From NCBI GenBank assembly GCA_961205875.1, contig OY540812.1:26731098-26795097 (forward strand): DNA of 64,000 nt. The letters are read 5' to 3'. Shown here piece after piece: positions 1-10,500 of this stretch. The translations under genes were made by a program, and so were the position numbers. The DNA comes from Sialis fuliginosa. Taxonomy: Eukaryota > Arthropoda > Insecta > Megaloptera > Sialidae. Each line of letters begins with the position of its first letter. Position 1 is the stretch's first letter. Under the pieces are notes generated by a model that was given only the letters and a program-made list of their open reading frames with translations, made no database searches and was not told the DNA's origin.

Positions 1-1140
1 GTTAATAGTAATTAATCTGGGAAGGAATGTCTATAAATGTGACAGAAGACCGTAGGCACTATTACAAGTAGATACAAGCTCCTGCTCGAATGGGCCAAAA
101 GTGTATTAATAACTCGTTTTTAATTTAACTCCGGAATGCAATTATACTATATAATTATCACCAGAGTTTAAATTAGTGTTTTACTGAAATTCTAACAGGA
201 GAAAATAATCTTTTCGTTTAATGATATTACTTTCTAATCAATTGTACAAATGCCATTCGCAATCTTTTGTCCTGATAACCAATTTGTTTTATTTTCACAA
301 ACGTCACCTTTGTTTTACTAAATCTTCAGTAGGTTGGGTGAAAATATCCGGATTAACGAAACATGAGTTGAATATCCTATCGGGAATCTATTCACTTACT
401 GCGAAGGAGTTTTCAGTGGAGAGGATAATACTGAAACAAACGTGATTATCTCTTGTGTGAGCGATGAAAAAAACGTACGTTTACGAGGACATGGTACAAA
501 TGTATCAGAATAAATTTTATACAGTACCCCACTCTTATTTTTATTTATCCAAATTAATTTATAATTATTAAATTAAAATAAAAAAAATCAGAGAAAATAA
601 TATTATATTTCTCGTTATATTATTATATTCTCCTCTTAACAAAGTTTTCATATAAAATCTTGTTACATTTTGTCAAGTAAAAAATTATTTGACAATTAAA
701 TACACTTCAAAGAATTTGAATGCAAAAAATGAGTATTGTGAAGATATCAGAAATCTTGTTATATTCTACAAATTTTTATCTTTTTCATAGATAAAAACAT
801 AATTGGCATATAATTAGTCTGGGTGAATTTTTTATGACTTTACCCCACCATTTCATTAATTACAATTCCTTTATTTAAATTAAAGGTTCAACAGACTTTT
901 TTAAGAACAAAGAAGTACTTTGAAATAAGAAAATCCCTCCAATTAACTAAAAAAGACAAATAAACAAAAATATTTAACTGAAAATTAGTATGAATTTTAA
1001 AAATTGTGGTCATTATTGTTGTATGTATATAAAATAAGGAAAGTGATTAACTTAAAGTGACTTTAAATTTATAAACAATAGTTAACTTGCAAACATTTAT
1101 TTTCAACCAACTTTAATAATAAATACAATAAAAACTACAC
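1..1140. other. AT-rich DNA with no recognised feature
   Basis: No inverted repeat, tandem repeat or convincing coding frame is visible. One 74-codon frame at 221-445 has no recognisable motif and looks like chance. Confidence 0.5.
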
Positions 1141-2170
1141 TGCCCAACAAAATACTACATTTCAAATTTTTCCTTTTTGAAACTTTTATTTTATTTTAGC
1201 GCGCTGCTTTCGAATATGAAATTAGTTTTTGCCTAAAAATAGTTTTAGTTTTTTAGGGTTCCATATCTCAAAAAACAAACAAACCGAAACCCTTATAGCA
1301 GTGATTTCCAAACTTTATACTATGCCTACTTTAAAAAAAATCTTATCTTGGTGCCCCACTCCCATTATATTTATAAAATAATAACGACACGTTTTAAAAA
1401 GGTATAAAATGTATTACGTAATACAAAAAAAAAACGTAATTGATAGATGAATGTGCTTGTTTATTAACAAAACTTCATTAAATCTAGGTGTCATTGAGGA
1501 GAGTGCTACTAAACGGTCCCGATATTTGGATTTCATTGCAACTTGCAACTAATGCAGAAAATCAGACTTTGCATAAATATGATATTATAAATCGCAGCAG
1601 TACCTGCATTGCTTTGCTTGAAGTATTATATTCTTAACTTCGATTCAACCAAAATTGAACTAGGGTTTCATCTTAAAGGCTGTAGCCGGGTAGCAATGTA
1701 AAATCGGCCTCAACACGGATTTGACTAATTTTTATTGTGAATGTTGCTATTTATGTGAGCATTCTCGTGCCCAATTATTGGCCTCTAAAAATTAATAGTT
1801 TTTGAAAAAAAAAATTATTTTCAATTTTTCAAAAATATTTTTTTTTAAGAATTTTTTTTTTTTGATTAAGTTCAAACTATGGTACAATGTAGTTGAAAAT
1901 GTGCATATTAGGTGATATTTTAAAGTAGCTACGCATACTCTATCAAGTAAAAAAATTAATTTGAAATTTTGAAAAAAAAAAATGAGGATGCGGATACAAA
2001 TTAAAAAAAAATTAATTAATCACTCGGAGGTGAACCGAAAACCGAAAAACCCGGAAAAATCGTTATTTTCTTCGGAACGAAAACCGGAACTGAACCGATA
2101 TAATTTTTTTTGCTCGAACCAAACGAAAACCGAAACGAAAAAAATAACGGTTCGAAGCCCTGTTATAAAA
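1141..2170. repeat. Decayed repeat patchwork, including a possible hAT right end
   Basis: Two short stretches look like relics of transposon ends. Near 1245-1300 the pair TTTTAGGGTTCC and ACCCTTATAG resembles the start of a repeat common in Lepidoptera. At 2145-2162 the sequence GGTTCGAAGCCCTG resembles a hAT right end, but no matching left end was found. Bases 1800-1980 are long A/T runs. The 79-codon frame at 1982-2221 lies in this repeat and is not supported as a gene. Confidence 0.35.
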
Positions 2171-2589
2171 TACCACAAATGCAAAGATTTTATTAAAATT
2201 AGTTTTTATTTAATATCTTGAGAGCCCATTGTGCTAAAGTTATGAAATTTGATACAGGGTTTAGCATTAATAAGTGTTATTGATTTACATTTTAGACCAG
2301 GGCTATTTGAGGCCAGTGGGCCCATCGATTTTTATCTAGTATTTTTTTGTTCTTTAATTTTTTCCTGAGTTAGACGTTTGATAAATTTTGTGTCATACAG
2401 TCTTATTCAATCATTTATCATAGAATAAATCGTTTACGAGAAATATCGATGCAAAAGAAAGCATGCAGAATTTTACTTAATACGGATGCGTGTGATAAAA
2501 AATAAGACCAAAAATTTATCCTTATCAACATATAGCCATTTTAAGTATCGCTTTTTAGTTATGTTAGTAAGGTCTTACAATTAGAGTAT

Positions 2590-2786
2590 GCTGGTAGTGG
2601 TTCGTGAGTTATGCGTGTGACAAGGATTCACTCGACAGAAACAAACCGACAGACACGGAACGAAAAGTGTTTGTCTTGACCTGAAACGGAAATATCAATT
2701 AAAAATTTTAAATCGGAGAACAAGTTTTTTGTCTCATTCTAAAACGATTACAAAGCTTCTCGTATTTTCGATATTGCGAGGAAGCA
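2590..2786 (+). repeat. 3' part of dispersed repeat family A (truncated)
   Basis: This segment matches the last ~190 bp of the copy at 25505-26251, including 'gagttatgcgtgtgacaagg' and the right end CGAGGAAGCA. The rest of the element is absent. The copy differs from the others at many positions, so it is old. Confidence 0.75.
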
Positions 2787-3320
2787 AAATGATAAATTTG
2801 CGTACGAACTTGGTAATTATTGTTTGTTATATTAGCATTAACTATTGTTTATAAGTCTTACAAGTGACTTAATAGTTCAATTAATTAATATTCAGGATAT
2901 ATCTACCTGAATTGATTAAATTACCCGAATAAGTATTCTATGTAAAGTGTTTGTTGATAATTAATTACTAAATCCCCTGTGGGTTATGGCAATATATTAT
3001 GTATCCACATTCCACACATTGAAATAGTAGTGATATATGTGCTTAGTTAGTTTACATTCTTAATATTGCTCCGACTTTAGTTTTTGTGTCATTAGAAACT
3101 AAAATTCAGAATATATAATCTAAATTCTAGATTCATTTAATGAGAACTGTAGATTTGGAAATAATTTAAAATAACAAATTATTTATGAAATGAATAAGTC
3201 AATTTTTTTATTGATATATCGTTGCCGCTTTTTATTTAAATATAGATAACTCGAATTGAACGAAATGAATACAAAGGTAAGGTATCAAATTCATGAGTTT
3301 TTAAAAGAGGTTCAAAACCT
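2787..3320. other. AT-rich DNA, nothing recognised
   Basis: No repeat partner, hairpin or coding frame was seen in this stretch. Confidence 0.5.
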
Positions 3321-3602
3321 GATGGAATGTCCCAGAAATTTAAAGAATGTCATTTTTTAAGCGTGTAAGGAGGTGAGAAAGAAGTAACTAGAAAGAGATA
3401 GAAACTAGTGACCAGGCTCACTTCATGTTGAGCGTTTCTATCAGAACACTAGTTTCTATCTCTTTATGGTTACTTCTGTCTCACTTCCTTACACGCTTAA
3501 AAAATGACATTCTTTAAAATTCTGGTACAATCCACCAGAAATTCCATAAATAAACCAATCAAAGCTCGTTGTTAACTGTTTTTGGTCATTCGTGAACGTG
3601 AC
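3321..3602. mobile_element. Fold-back element, left end missing (same family as 55443-55796)
   Basis: Two inverted arms (about 3330-3410 and 3435-3530) carry 'gcgtgtaaggaggtgagaa' and its complement. The right outer arm continues through 'aatcaaagctcgttgtt' to 'cgtgaacgtgac'. The matching left outer ~55 bp is absent, so the copy is truncated or its left end was replaced. Confidence 0.7.
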
Positions 3603-3744
3603 CAATAATTCTTAAGTTAGAAATGTAATAAAAAATTTAGTCATGATGTGGGATGTCCCCACTACGCCCTACTATGTAAGTAAGAATACATACATACGCC
3701 ATATTTCCTAAATTCGAAATAACGACCTCATATATCTATACGCA

Positions 3745-3785
3745 TCTAATTGTAAGTGACACACACACATACACACACACATAAT
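3745..3785 (+). repeat. Short imperfect (CA)n microsatellite
   Basis: An ACACACACACATACACACACAC-like run lies here, flanked by two direct copies of 'cgacctcatatatc' (near 3724 and 3798). Confidence 0.7.
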
Positions 3786-4033
3786 AGGCACAGGTACGAC
3801 CTCATATATCATTCAGTAAAATAAGGCAAAGCCGAGTATCAGAGAAGGTTTTGTTTTTGAAATTATCCATTTCCGTGTATTACTCCGAATTTCTGTAATT
3901 TATTGGAAAACGATATTTCGTAGGGAATTTTAGTGTCACGATGTCTCTACTAAGCAAATACAGTGAAACTTCATTATAACGCTATTGAGTGGATCGGATC
4001 AAAAACGTGTTTTAAACGGGATATATATATATA

Positions 4034-4442
4034 CAGTGTATTCCAAGTTGATTAAGACATAGGAAATTTAACATGGGGACAGTTAGAAATGTTGTAGTAA
4101 CCTTTGATCAAATTTAACGATGTGTGATTGGTTCATTTTGAAATGCCGCCACAAAATTTAATAAAATATTAATTAATATTTTGTTTTCAAATTTATATCT
4201 GCCAAAAAATATTATTATAATTTTATCTAGGATGCTTACTTTAATTTCATTAATGTATTTTATTCTTTATTCAAGTTGAAAACAAAATACTGTTGATTAA
4301 TTTAAAATTTATCAGTTAGTTTCGAGGTGGCATTTCAAAATGCACTAATCACACATCGTTAAATTTGACCAAAGGTTACTACAACACTTCTAATTGTCCC
4401 CATGTTAAATTTCTTATGTCTTAATCAACTTGGAATACACTG
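4034..4442. mobile_element. Tc1/mariner-type MITE, copy 1
   Basis: The 409-bp element has long terminal inverted repeats (about 130 bp) starting CAGTGTATTCCAAGTTG and is flanked by TA on both sides (4032-4033, 4443-4444), the target expected for Tc1/mariner. It has no coding frame and must have been moved by a transposase from elsewhere. A second copy is at 27180-27564. Confidence 0.85.
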
Positions 4443-4444
4443 TA

Positions 4445-5050
4445 TATGCAATAGGCGGAAATTAAACTGGAAAATAAATATTTTTTTAAAAAATATGTTT
4501 AAATATAGAATTATAATTTTATCTATAGAATATCCAATATAAAAAAGAAAATAGGTACATAATAAAATTAGGTAAATAACTGTGAAGGAAAAAATATAAA
4601 TGTAAAAGTAACAAACAAACCGAATCCTCGTTACCTATAGCCTATATACAGGTAGGTAAATATGTGGATAAAGGTTAATTATGCCCTATGCTATTTACAT
4701 TAAAAGAGTGCACGTGCGTCAGTGTAAAAATCCGCTCCAATGTTTATTATTGTAATTTGTAATATAATACGTAATAACAAAATGTAATGATATTGAAATA
4801 TAAGTAGATCTGCGTATGTATGTTAATGTCATTTCAACTTTCAACGCGTATACAAAGCAAATGTATACCAAAGTAAATATAAAACTAACAGGATACCCTG
4901 ATAATGTATAATAATATAAAATTCTGATAGTAAATGTTGGTTTCTCACGTATAAATGGATTGCTTAGGTCTTTATATCTTTTTGAAATACCATGTCTAAT
5001 AAAAAGTTTTTTTCTTTTACCTATTAAATTCTAGGTAGACATTTTAGTGT
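4445..5050. other. AT-rich DNA, nothing recognised
   Basis: Only A/T runs and unassigned sequence are seen here. Confidence 0.45.
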
Positions 5051-5056
5051 ATTGCC

Positions 5057-5440
5057 GTGGTTGAATTTTTCGATTTCAAAAAAGGAGGAGGTTCTAAATT
5101 TGTATGTTCGGGCATAACTCCATCAAATAGGTATACATCGATTTGGATGATTTTTGTTTGTTTGAAAGAGCATACTCCTGAGATGGTCTCATATAAATTT
5201 TATCAGAATCTGACAATGGATTTTAATGATACACATATACCACTCAAAAGGGAAAAATAAAAATCTTTTTTAGAAAAAAAAATAAAATACTGAAAAATAT
5301 ATAATAATTAAATTTAACATTTTTTGAAGTCGGTGCCAAGACAATAAAAAACTTTTTAAGACAGAAAAAAATAAAACTAAAATTTATACTTTTAGTTTTT
5401 TTGAAGTCGGTTTTATTTTTTTCTTAAAGTTTTTTATATT
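5057..5440 (+). repeat. Dispersed repeat family H ('gacttcaaaaaaggagg' type)
   Basis: It begins with a 'ttcaaaaaaggaggagg' block, followed by 'tatgttcgggcataactcc' and 'tttgaaagagcatactcc'. A related copy lies reversed at 50105-50320. Two 'gaagtcgg' blocks in inverted A/T context follow at 5327-5420. The 67-codon frame at 5057-5260 lies inside the repeat and is not considered a gene. I recall this repeat type from many insect genomes. Confidence 0.65.
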
Positions 5441-5499
5441 CTGGCATTGTTACTTATTCAATTTATAGAATAGACGTGTTTTGAAAACATCGAAACCAC

Positions 5500-6175
5500 T
5501 GACACCTCGGGATGTATTTAATAATATATCTCAAACTTTGTAGCACCGTGACTCACATTTAAGAACGATAAATCTATCGCGACCCACTTATAAGTTAAAT
5601 CCCTCAGAAAATTTTTTTTTCAAGATGAAGCGCCATTTTCTTCAATTTTGAGAGCCTATGGTTCCGAAATTATTTTTTAACCAAATCTAATGAACACTTT
5701 TTTTTAAATCAGACTTTTTTTCTGTACTGCTGTATAGATGTTTCGCCTAATTATTCGCAGTCAAAGCAAAAACCACACTTTTAACTGTTAACCTCTATAG
5801 TCAAGGAATAAATAATTATAAAAAATCAAGGGCAGGTTTTGAAAGTTTATTTTTGGTGAAATTTTTTAGATCGGCGATTTATCTTTTAAGCTTTAAAACC
5901 ATTTTTTTAAATTGATCTACGACCATCAAATATAGCCATTTGAAAAATTTAGATGATCCTTTAATTTTGAACTTTTGTGTATTTTTGATATTTTGTATTT
6001 AAACATTTTTTATGGGGAAAAATCATTTTGTACTATTTTAATTTCTGTGACCACTGTGGGACTAATATTTTAATAAACTTTTATACGATAAAAAATCACA
6101 TTTCAAAAATTTTTCGTGGCCTACTAAATATTGGCTAACGCCGACCCACAGTTTGGAAAACGCTGGTTTAGACTA
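5500..6175. repeat. Possible decayed hAT-derived element
   Basis: The segment ends near 6150-6165 with 'gacccacagtttggaaaacg', which resembles a hAT right end (complement CGTTTTCCAAACTGTGGGTC). Near 5580 'tcgcgacccac' recurs. No clean left terminus or target duplication was found, so boundaries are guesses. Confidence 0.3.
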
Positions 6176-6423
6176 CTAAAATCCATAGACAAAATAGTGC
6201 AATTATTATATATGGGTGACGGGTAGTAAACTGATAGTAAAATTACGTTTCAATTGTAAAAATAAATATAGCAAAAATGTTCATACCACTCGAATAATAA
6301 TCCATTTCGTAAATTGCATCAAACTGTGATTTCCACTTACCTGAAAAAGAAAAGAACAATTATTAATTATAATAAATTTAATATCTGCATAGAATAGATA
6401 ACATAAAAGATAACACTTGTAGA

Positions 6424-6568
6424 CAGTGGTGTAATTATAAATTTAAAACCCCAGGCAAATTGTGAAGATGAGGCCCTCCTAATAGCCAAAAAGAGGTTTT
6501 CAGTAATAAAACTTTCGCCCGTAGGGCTCTCTAAGACTTGGGGCACCTGGCTTTTTGCTACACCACTG
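6424..6568. mobile_element. Short MITE with CAGTGGTGTA ends
   Basis: The 145-bp segment starts CAGTGGTGTAA and ends TACACCACTG. These ends are like those of the hAT-type MITE at 22568-22944. No convincing target duplication was seen. The 69-codon frame on the minus strand here is spurious. Confidence 0.5.
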
Positions 6569-6674
6569 TTTAACATATCAGAAGGTGATATAAATCACAT
6601 ATTTTTAAGCTGTAATAAAATATCAAGAAGAAATCGCGTCACTCGAAATGAGTAAGAGGAAAATATCCAATTTA

Positions 6675-6679
6675 GAATT
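6675..6679 (+). repeat. Target-site duplication, left copy (GAATT)
   Basis: GAATT immediately precedes the 5' LTR and recurs at 12722-12726 immediately after the 3' LTR. Five bases is usual for BEL/Pao integration. Confidence 0.85.
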
Positions 6680-7207
6680 TGTTGCCGCCGCATTTTAAAA
6701 TAGTGTAGTTTGGTAAATGACCGAACGTAGCGCTGCAACACCACCGTCTTAGTTTTAAACAAGTTGAGACAACAATCATAATATCCATTTTAACGTGCAA
6801 CGCGTCAAAAAATATAGTGATATAAAACAGGTCAATCCGCGGACTTTTTTATAGTTAAAAGTACCAAAAAGGGTTTGTGACCACCGCAACTTAAAGCAGT
6901 ACATATTGGTGTACATATTTATAGTTTTTTTTTATAATCAGACATTGGTCTGCAGAATTGTTATTTGTTTGTGTAATTGTGAATGTGTAGAATTTGTGAC
7001 TGGTGCGTGCCTAGATGCCACATATATTCCTCCTTAACCATATATCCTATCCCTAATATATGCAGGAGCCACCATCTATTAAAGGTAAGTGCCATTTTAA
7101 CAATTTTACCTGTCAACAACTCAACTTGAACCAGCAAAAAATTAGTTCGTTTCGCAATGCCGCTGATGATATAATTTTTAAGGGCAAAAATTATCTCGGC
7201 GCTAACA
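6680..7207 (+). repeat. 5' long terminal repeat
   Basis: The 528-bp repeat starts TGTTGCCGCC and ends GCTAACA, and matches 12194-12721 base for base as far as I can read. It should hold the promoter for the genomic RNA. A TATA-like TATAAAA lies at 6821-6827, and a consensus splice-donor-like GTAAGT at 7085-7090. Short open frames crossing this LTR, and the duplicate frames in the 3' LTR, are not genes. Confidence 0.95.
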
Positions 7208-7211
7208 GTTA

Positions 7212-7229
7212 TGGTCCTTCGTACCGCAG
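7212..7229 (+). promoter_or_regulatory. Candidate tRNA primer-binding site
   Basis: TGGTCCTTCGTACCGCAG begins four bases after the 5' LTR. TGG pairs with the CCA end of a tRNA, as minus-strand priming requires. I could not identify the tRNA from memory. Confidence 0.6.
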
Positions 7230-7526
7230 ATATATTTGGAATTATAATTATAGTATTATAATAAAAATTTTTGAAAAAATTATTCAATTTAAGGCTAAAT
7301 TTGAATGCATTGTGGAAGCCATTCAGTGCAGCGTTCTGTCATTTATCAAGCAAGGCCGTGTGACGTCACGGAACGTGATAAACTTACAGTAGCGCTTCGT
7401 TGTTTTGATTTGCGAATTAGTGTATTAGTTTTCGTCGTTTTATTTACGGATTTGGTTATATTTATATTTGTTTTCTATTATCAGAATATAGTTTTAATAG
7501 ATTTTCGGTATATTTAATAGTATAAA
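7230..7526 (+). other. Leader between primer-binding site and polyprotein
   Basis: About 300 bp of untranslated leader. The start codon at 7527 is in the context AAAATGG. Packaging signals usually lie here, but none can be identified by eye. Confidence 0.5.
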
Positions 7527-10500
7527 ATGGCGGAGGAAAAGAAAAAATTGGAAAAGCAATTGAAGGGTTTGAATAAGAAAAAAGAGTCGTATTTTCTTAG
7601 ACTGCAACGTCTTTATGACGATTCAAAAAATATTAAAGATAAAACCGTTCTCAAAAATTTTCTTGTTCGATATGAGAGTCTTGAGGAAACAAAACGATTG
7701 TTAATAGAAATAGTTGAGTCTATTAATAATTTAAATTTAGAAATAGAGGACGATTTTGAACCAAATTATCAATTGTTAGATAGTATCGACGAGCTTTATT
7801 GTCACATACAAGCTGCCGCAAAAACAGCCTTAAAGTCCGAAAAAATGGACGATATGTCAGCGCAAATGCCTCAGCAGCCACTGAAAGCGGTACCGCGATT
7901 ACCTAAAATAGAAATAATGGAATTTTCGGGTGAACCAAAAAAATGGCCTATTTTTTATGAAACTTTCAAAAGTTTAATTCATGATAATACAGATTTAGAT
8001 GATATGTCGAAAATGCATTATTTATTAGGACGATTGAAAGGTAGGGCTTTAGCGGTCTGTTCTGGAGTAATGCCCACAGCCAATAATTATTTGATTATTT
8101 GGAATGCCTTGATCGAGAAATATCAAGACAAACGCGCGCTAGCCAGTAACTATTTAACGCAAGTATTAGATTTTAAAGCAATTCAAAAGGAATCTGCGAA
8201 TTCTTTAAACCTTTTCATAGAAAATTTTGATACCGCAATCAACGCACTAAAACAATTAGATTTAGGGAATTTATCGGATTTTATTATTTTGTCAATTGCT
8301 CTCAAAAAATTAGATCCTCAAACACATCGTTTATTTGAAATGTCTCTCAAAGGCTCTAGTATACCGTCATATAGGGAGTTAATTGATTTTGTCAAAAATC
8401 AAGCAAAAATTTTAGGTAGAACTGAAACTAATAGTAGTCATTCAAGTTCTCAAAAATCGAAATTAACTCAATCATTTGTGGCTAACAGTAATATAAATAA
8501 GCAACATAATAATTGTATTATGTGTGATGATATTAATCACGTGATTTACAAATGTCCGCAATTTTTGAAATTGAAACCGAAAGATAGATATAAATTCGCC
8601 AAAGATAAACATTTGTGTTTAAACTGTCTAAGTCCGAAACATACCGCCTTGAGTTGCAAATCAACGTTTAATTGTTTTGTATGTAGGGGTAGACACAATT
8701 CTCTACTACATTTTGAAAATGAAGCACAATTGGGGGAAAATTCGGGTGACAGTTCTTCACAAACTATCGTTGAAAAATTAGATAGTGATCAAAAACCACT
8801 CAGTCTTTGTTCAACGTCAAAAAGTTTTATTTCGCAAACTAACTCTACCACTCTACTTTCCACCGCTCTGGTTAACGTAGCAATGCCCACTGGTGAAATG
8901 CAAGAGGTTCGTTTATTGTTGGATTCGGCCAGCCAGTCTAACTTTTTCACTTCCAGGTGTTGTAATAAATTAAAATTGCCTATTCGCAAACTACATACTT
9001 CAGTATTAGGTATTGGGGCGAGTATACGACCAGTAAAGGGTCAAATTCAAGCCGTGTTGATTTCTCGTTTTGATACTAATATTAGATTGAACATTAGTGC
9101 CTTAGTTATAGACAAAATTACTGACGAACTACCTACTGCGACTGTGCATACAGGGGCCCTTAATTATTTATTTCAGTTACCTTTAGCGGACAACAGGTTT
9201 CACATACCTGGAGAAATAGATGGAATACTTGGAGCTGAATTAGTTGCGCAGTTATTAGGTACTGTCAAGGTAACTAGTTCACCGCATTTACCAATAGCAC
9301 TCGAAACTAGGCTAGGATTCGTCGTTATGGGTAAAGCACCGACTTTAGCACCCCCTGAAAGATCTCAGACCTTTTGTAGTATAGTAGAACCGCCAATAGA
9401 AAAATTGATACAAAATTTTTGGGAAATTGAAGAATTACCCACACCGCAAAATTTAAATGAGGATGATGTCATTTGTGAACAACTTTTTAATTCTAACGCT
9501 GAACGCGATTCTTCAGGTCGCTATACAGTCGTACTTCCGTTTAAAGAAGACCCTAAAAATTTAGGTAATTCATACGATATGGCACGGCAGAGATTTTTTA
9601 GTTTGGAAAAAAGGCTGTTGTCCTCACCTCCGCTTAGAGAAAAATATAGTGAGGTAATTAGGGATTATTTAAATCAAGGGCACATGTCGTTGGTGAATAA
9701 AAATAAACACGATTTGCCGTCTTATTTTATCCCTCATCATGCTATTTTTAAGGACAGTTCTAGTACCCCCATTCGCGTAGTGTTTGATGCAAGTGCTAAA
9801 ACCGATAATTCTTTATCGCTCAATGATATTTTACACACTGGACCGAAGTTACAAGCTGATGTAGTTACCATGCTTTTAAATTTTCGGTTATTTGAAATCG
9901 CAATCACTGCAGATATCAAGCAAATGTATAGGCAAATACTTTTGCGCCCAGAGCACCGCAAATTTCAACGCATTTTATGGCGATTTTCTCCTGACGATTC
10001 ACTAAACATTTATGAATTAAATACGGTGTCTTTTGGAGTAAAATCCTCTCCCTATTTAGCACTTCGCACCATACGACAATTGGCTACCGACGAGACTAAA
10101 ACATTCCCCACTGGATCCCAAATCGCCCTCCGAGATACATATATGGATGATGTAGTAAGTAGTGTGGCTGATTTGGATCAAGCCAAAATTATTCAACAAG
10201 AATTAATTGGGCTACTTAAATCGGGCGGCTTTGATTTGGTCAAGTGGTCTTCTAATTCGATTGAACTTTTGCAACAAATTCCCGAAAATATTCGTCAAAC
10301 ACAACCAATTGATTTTAGTGATAGTATTTCTAAAGTTTTAGGGTTGCAGTGGCAGCCGCAAAATGATATTTTGTCGTTTAATATTAATTTTGAAACTAAA
10401 CTTTGCACCAAAAGAAATATTTTATCTACAATCGCACGAATTTGGGATCCATTAGGCATTTTAGCGCCCATTACCCTTTTCGCAAAGTCATTAATCAAAG

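Noticed and set aside
5057-5260. 67-codon frame
   Set aside because: Sequence belongs to a dispersed repeat with a reversed copy at 50 kb that does not keep the frame.
6961-7392. Two overlapping ~110-codon frames at the 5' LTR border and their copies in the 3' LTR
   Set aside because: They lie in LTR regulatory sequence on opposite strands and have no motif; LTRs of this family are not coding.
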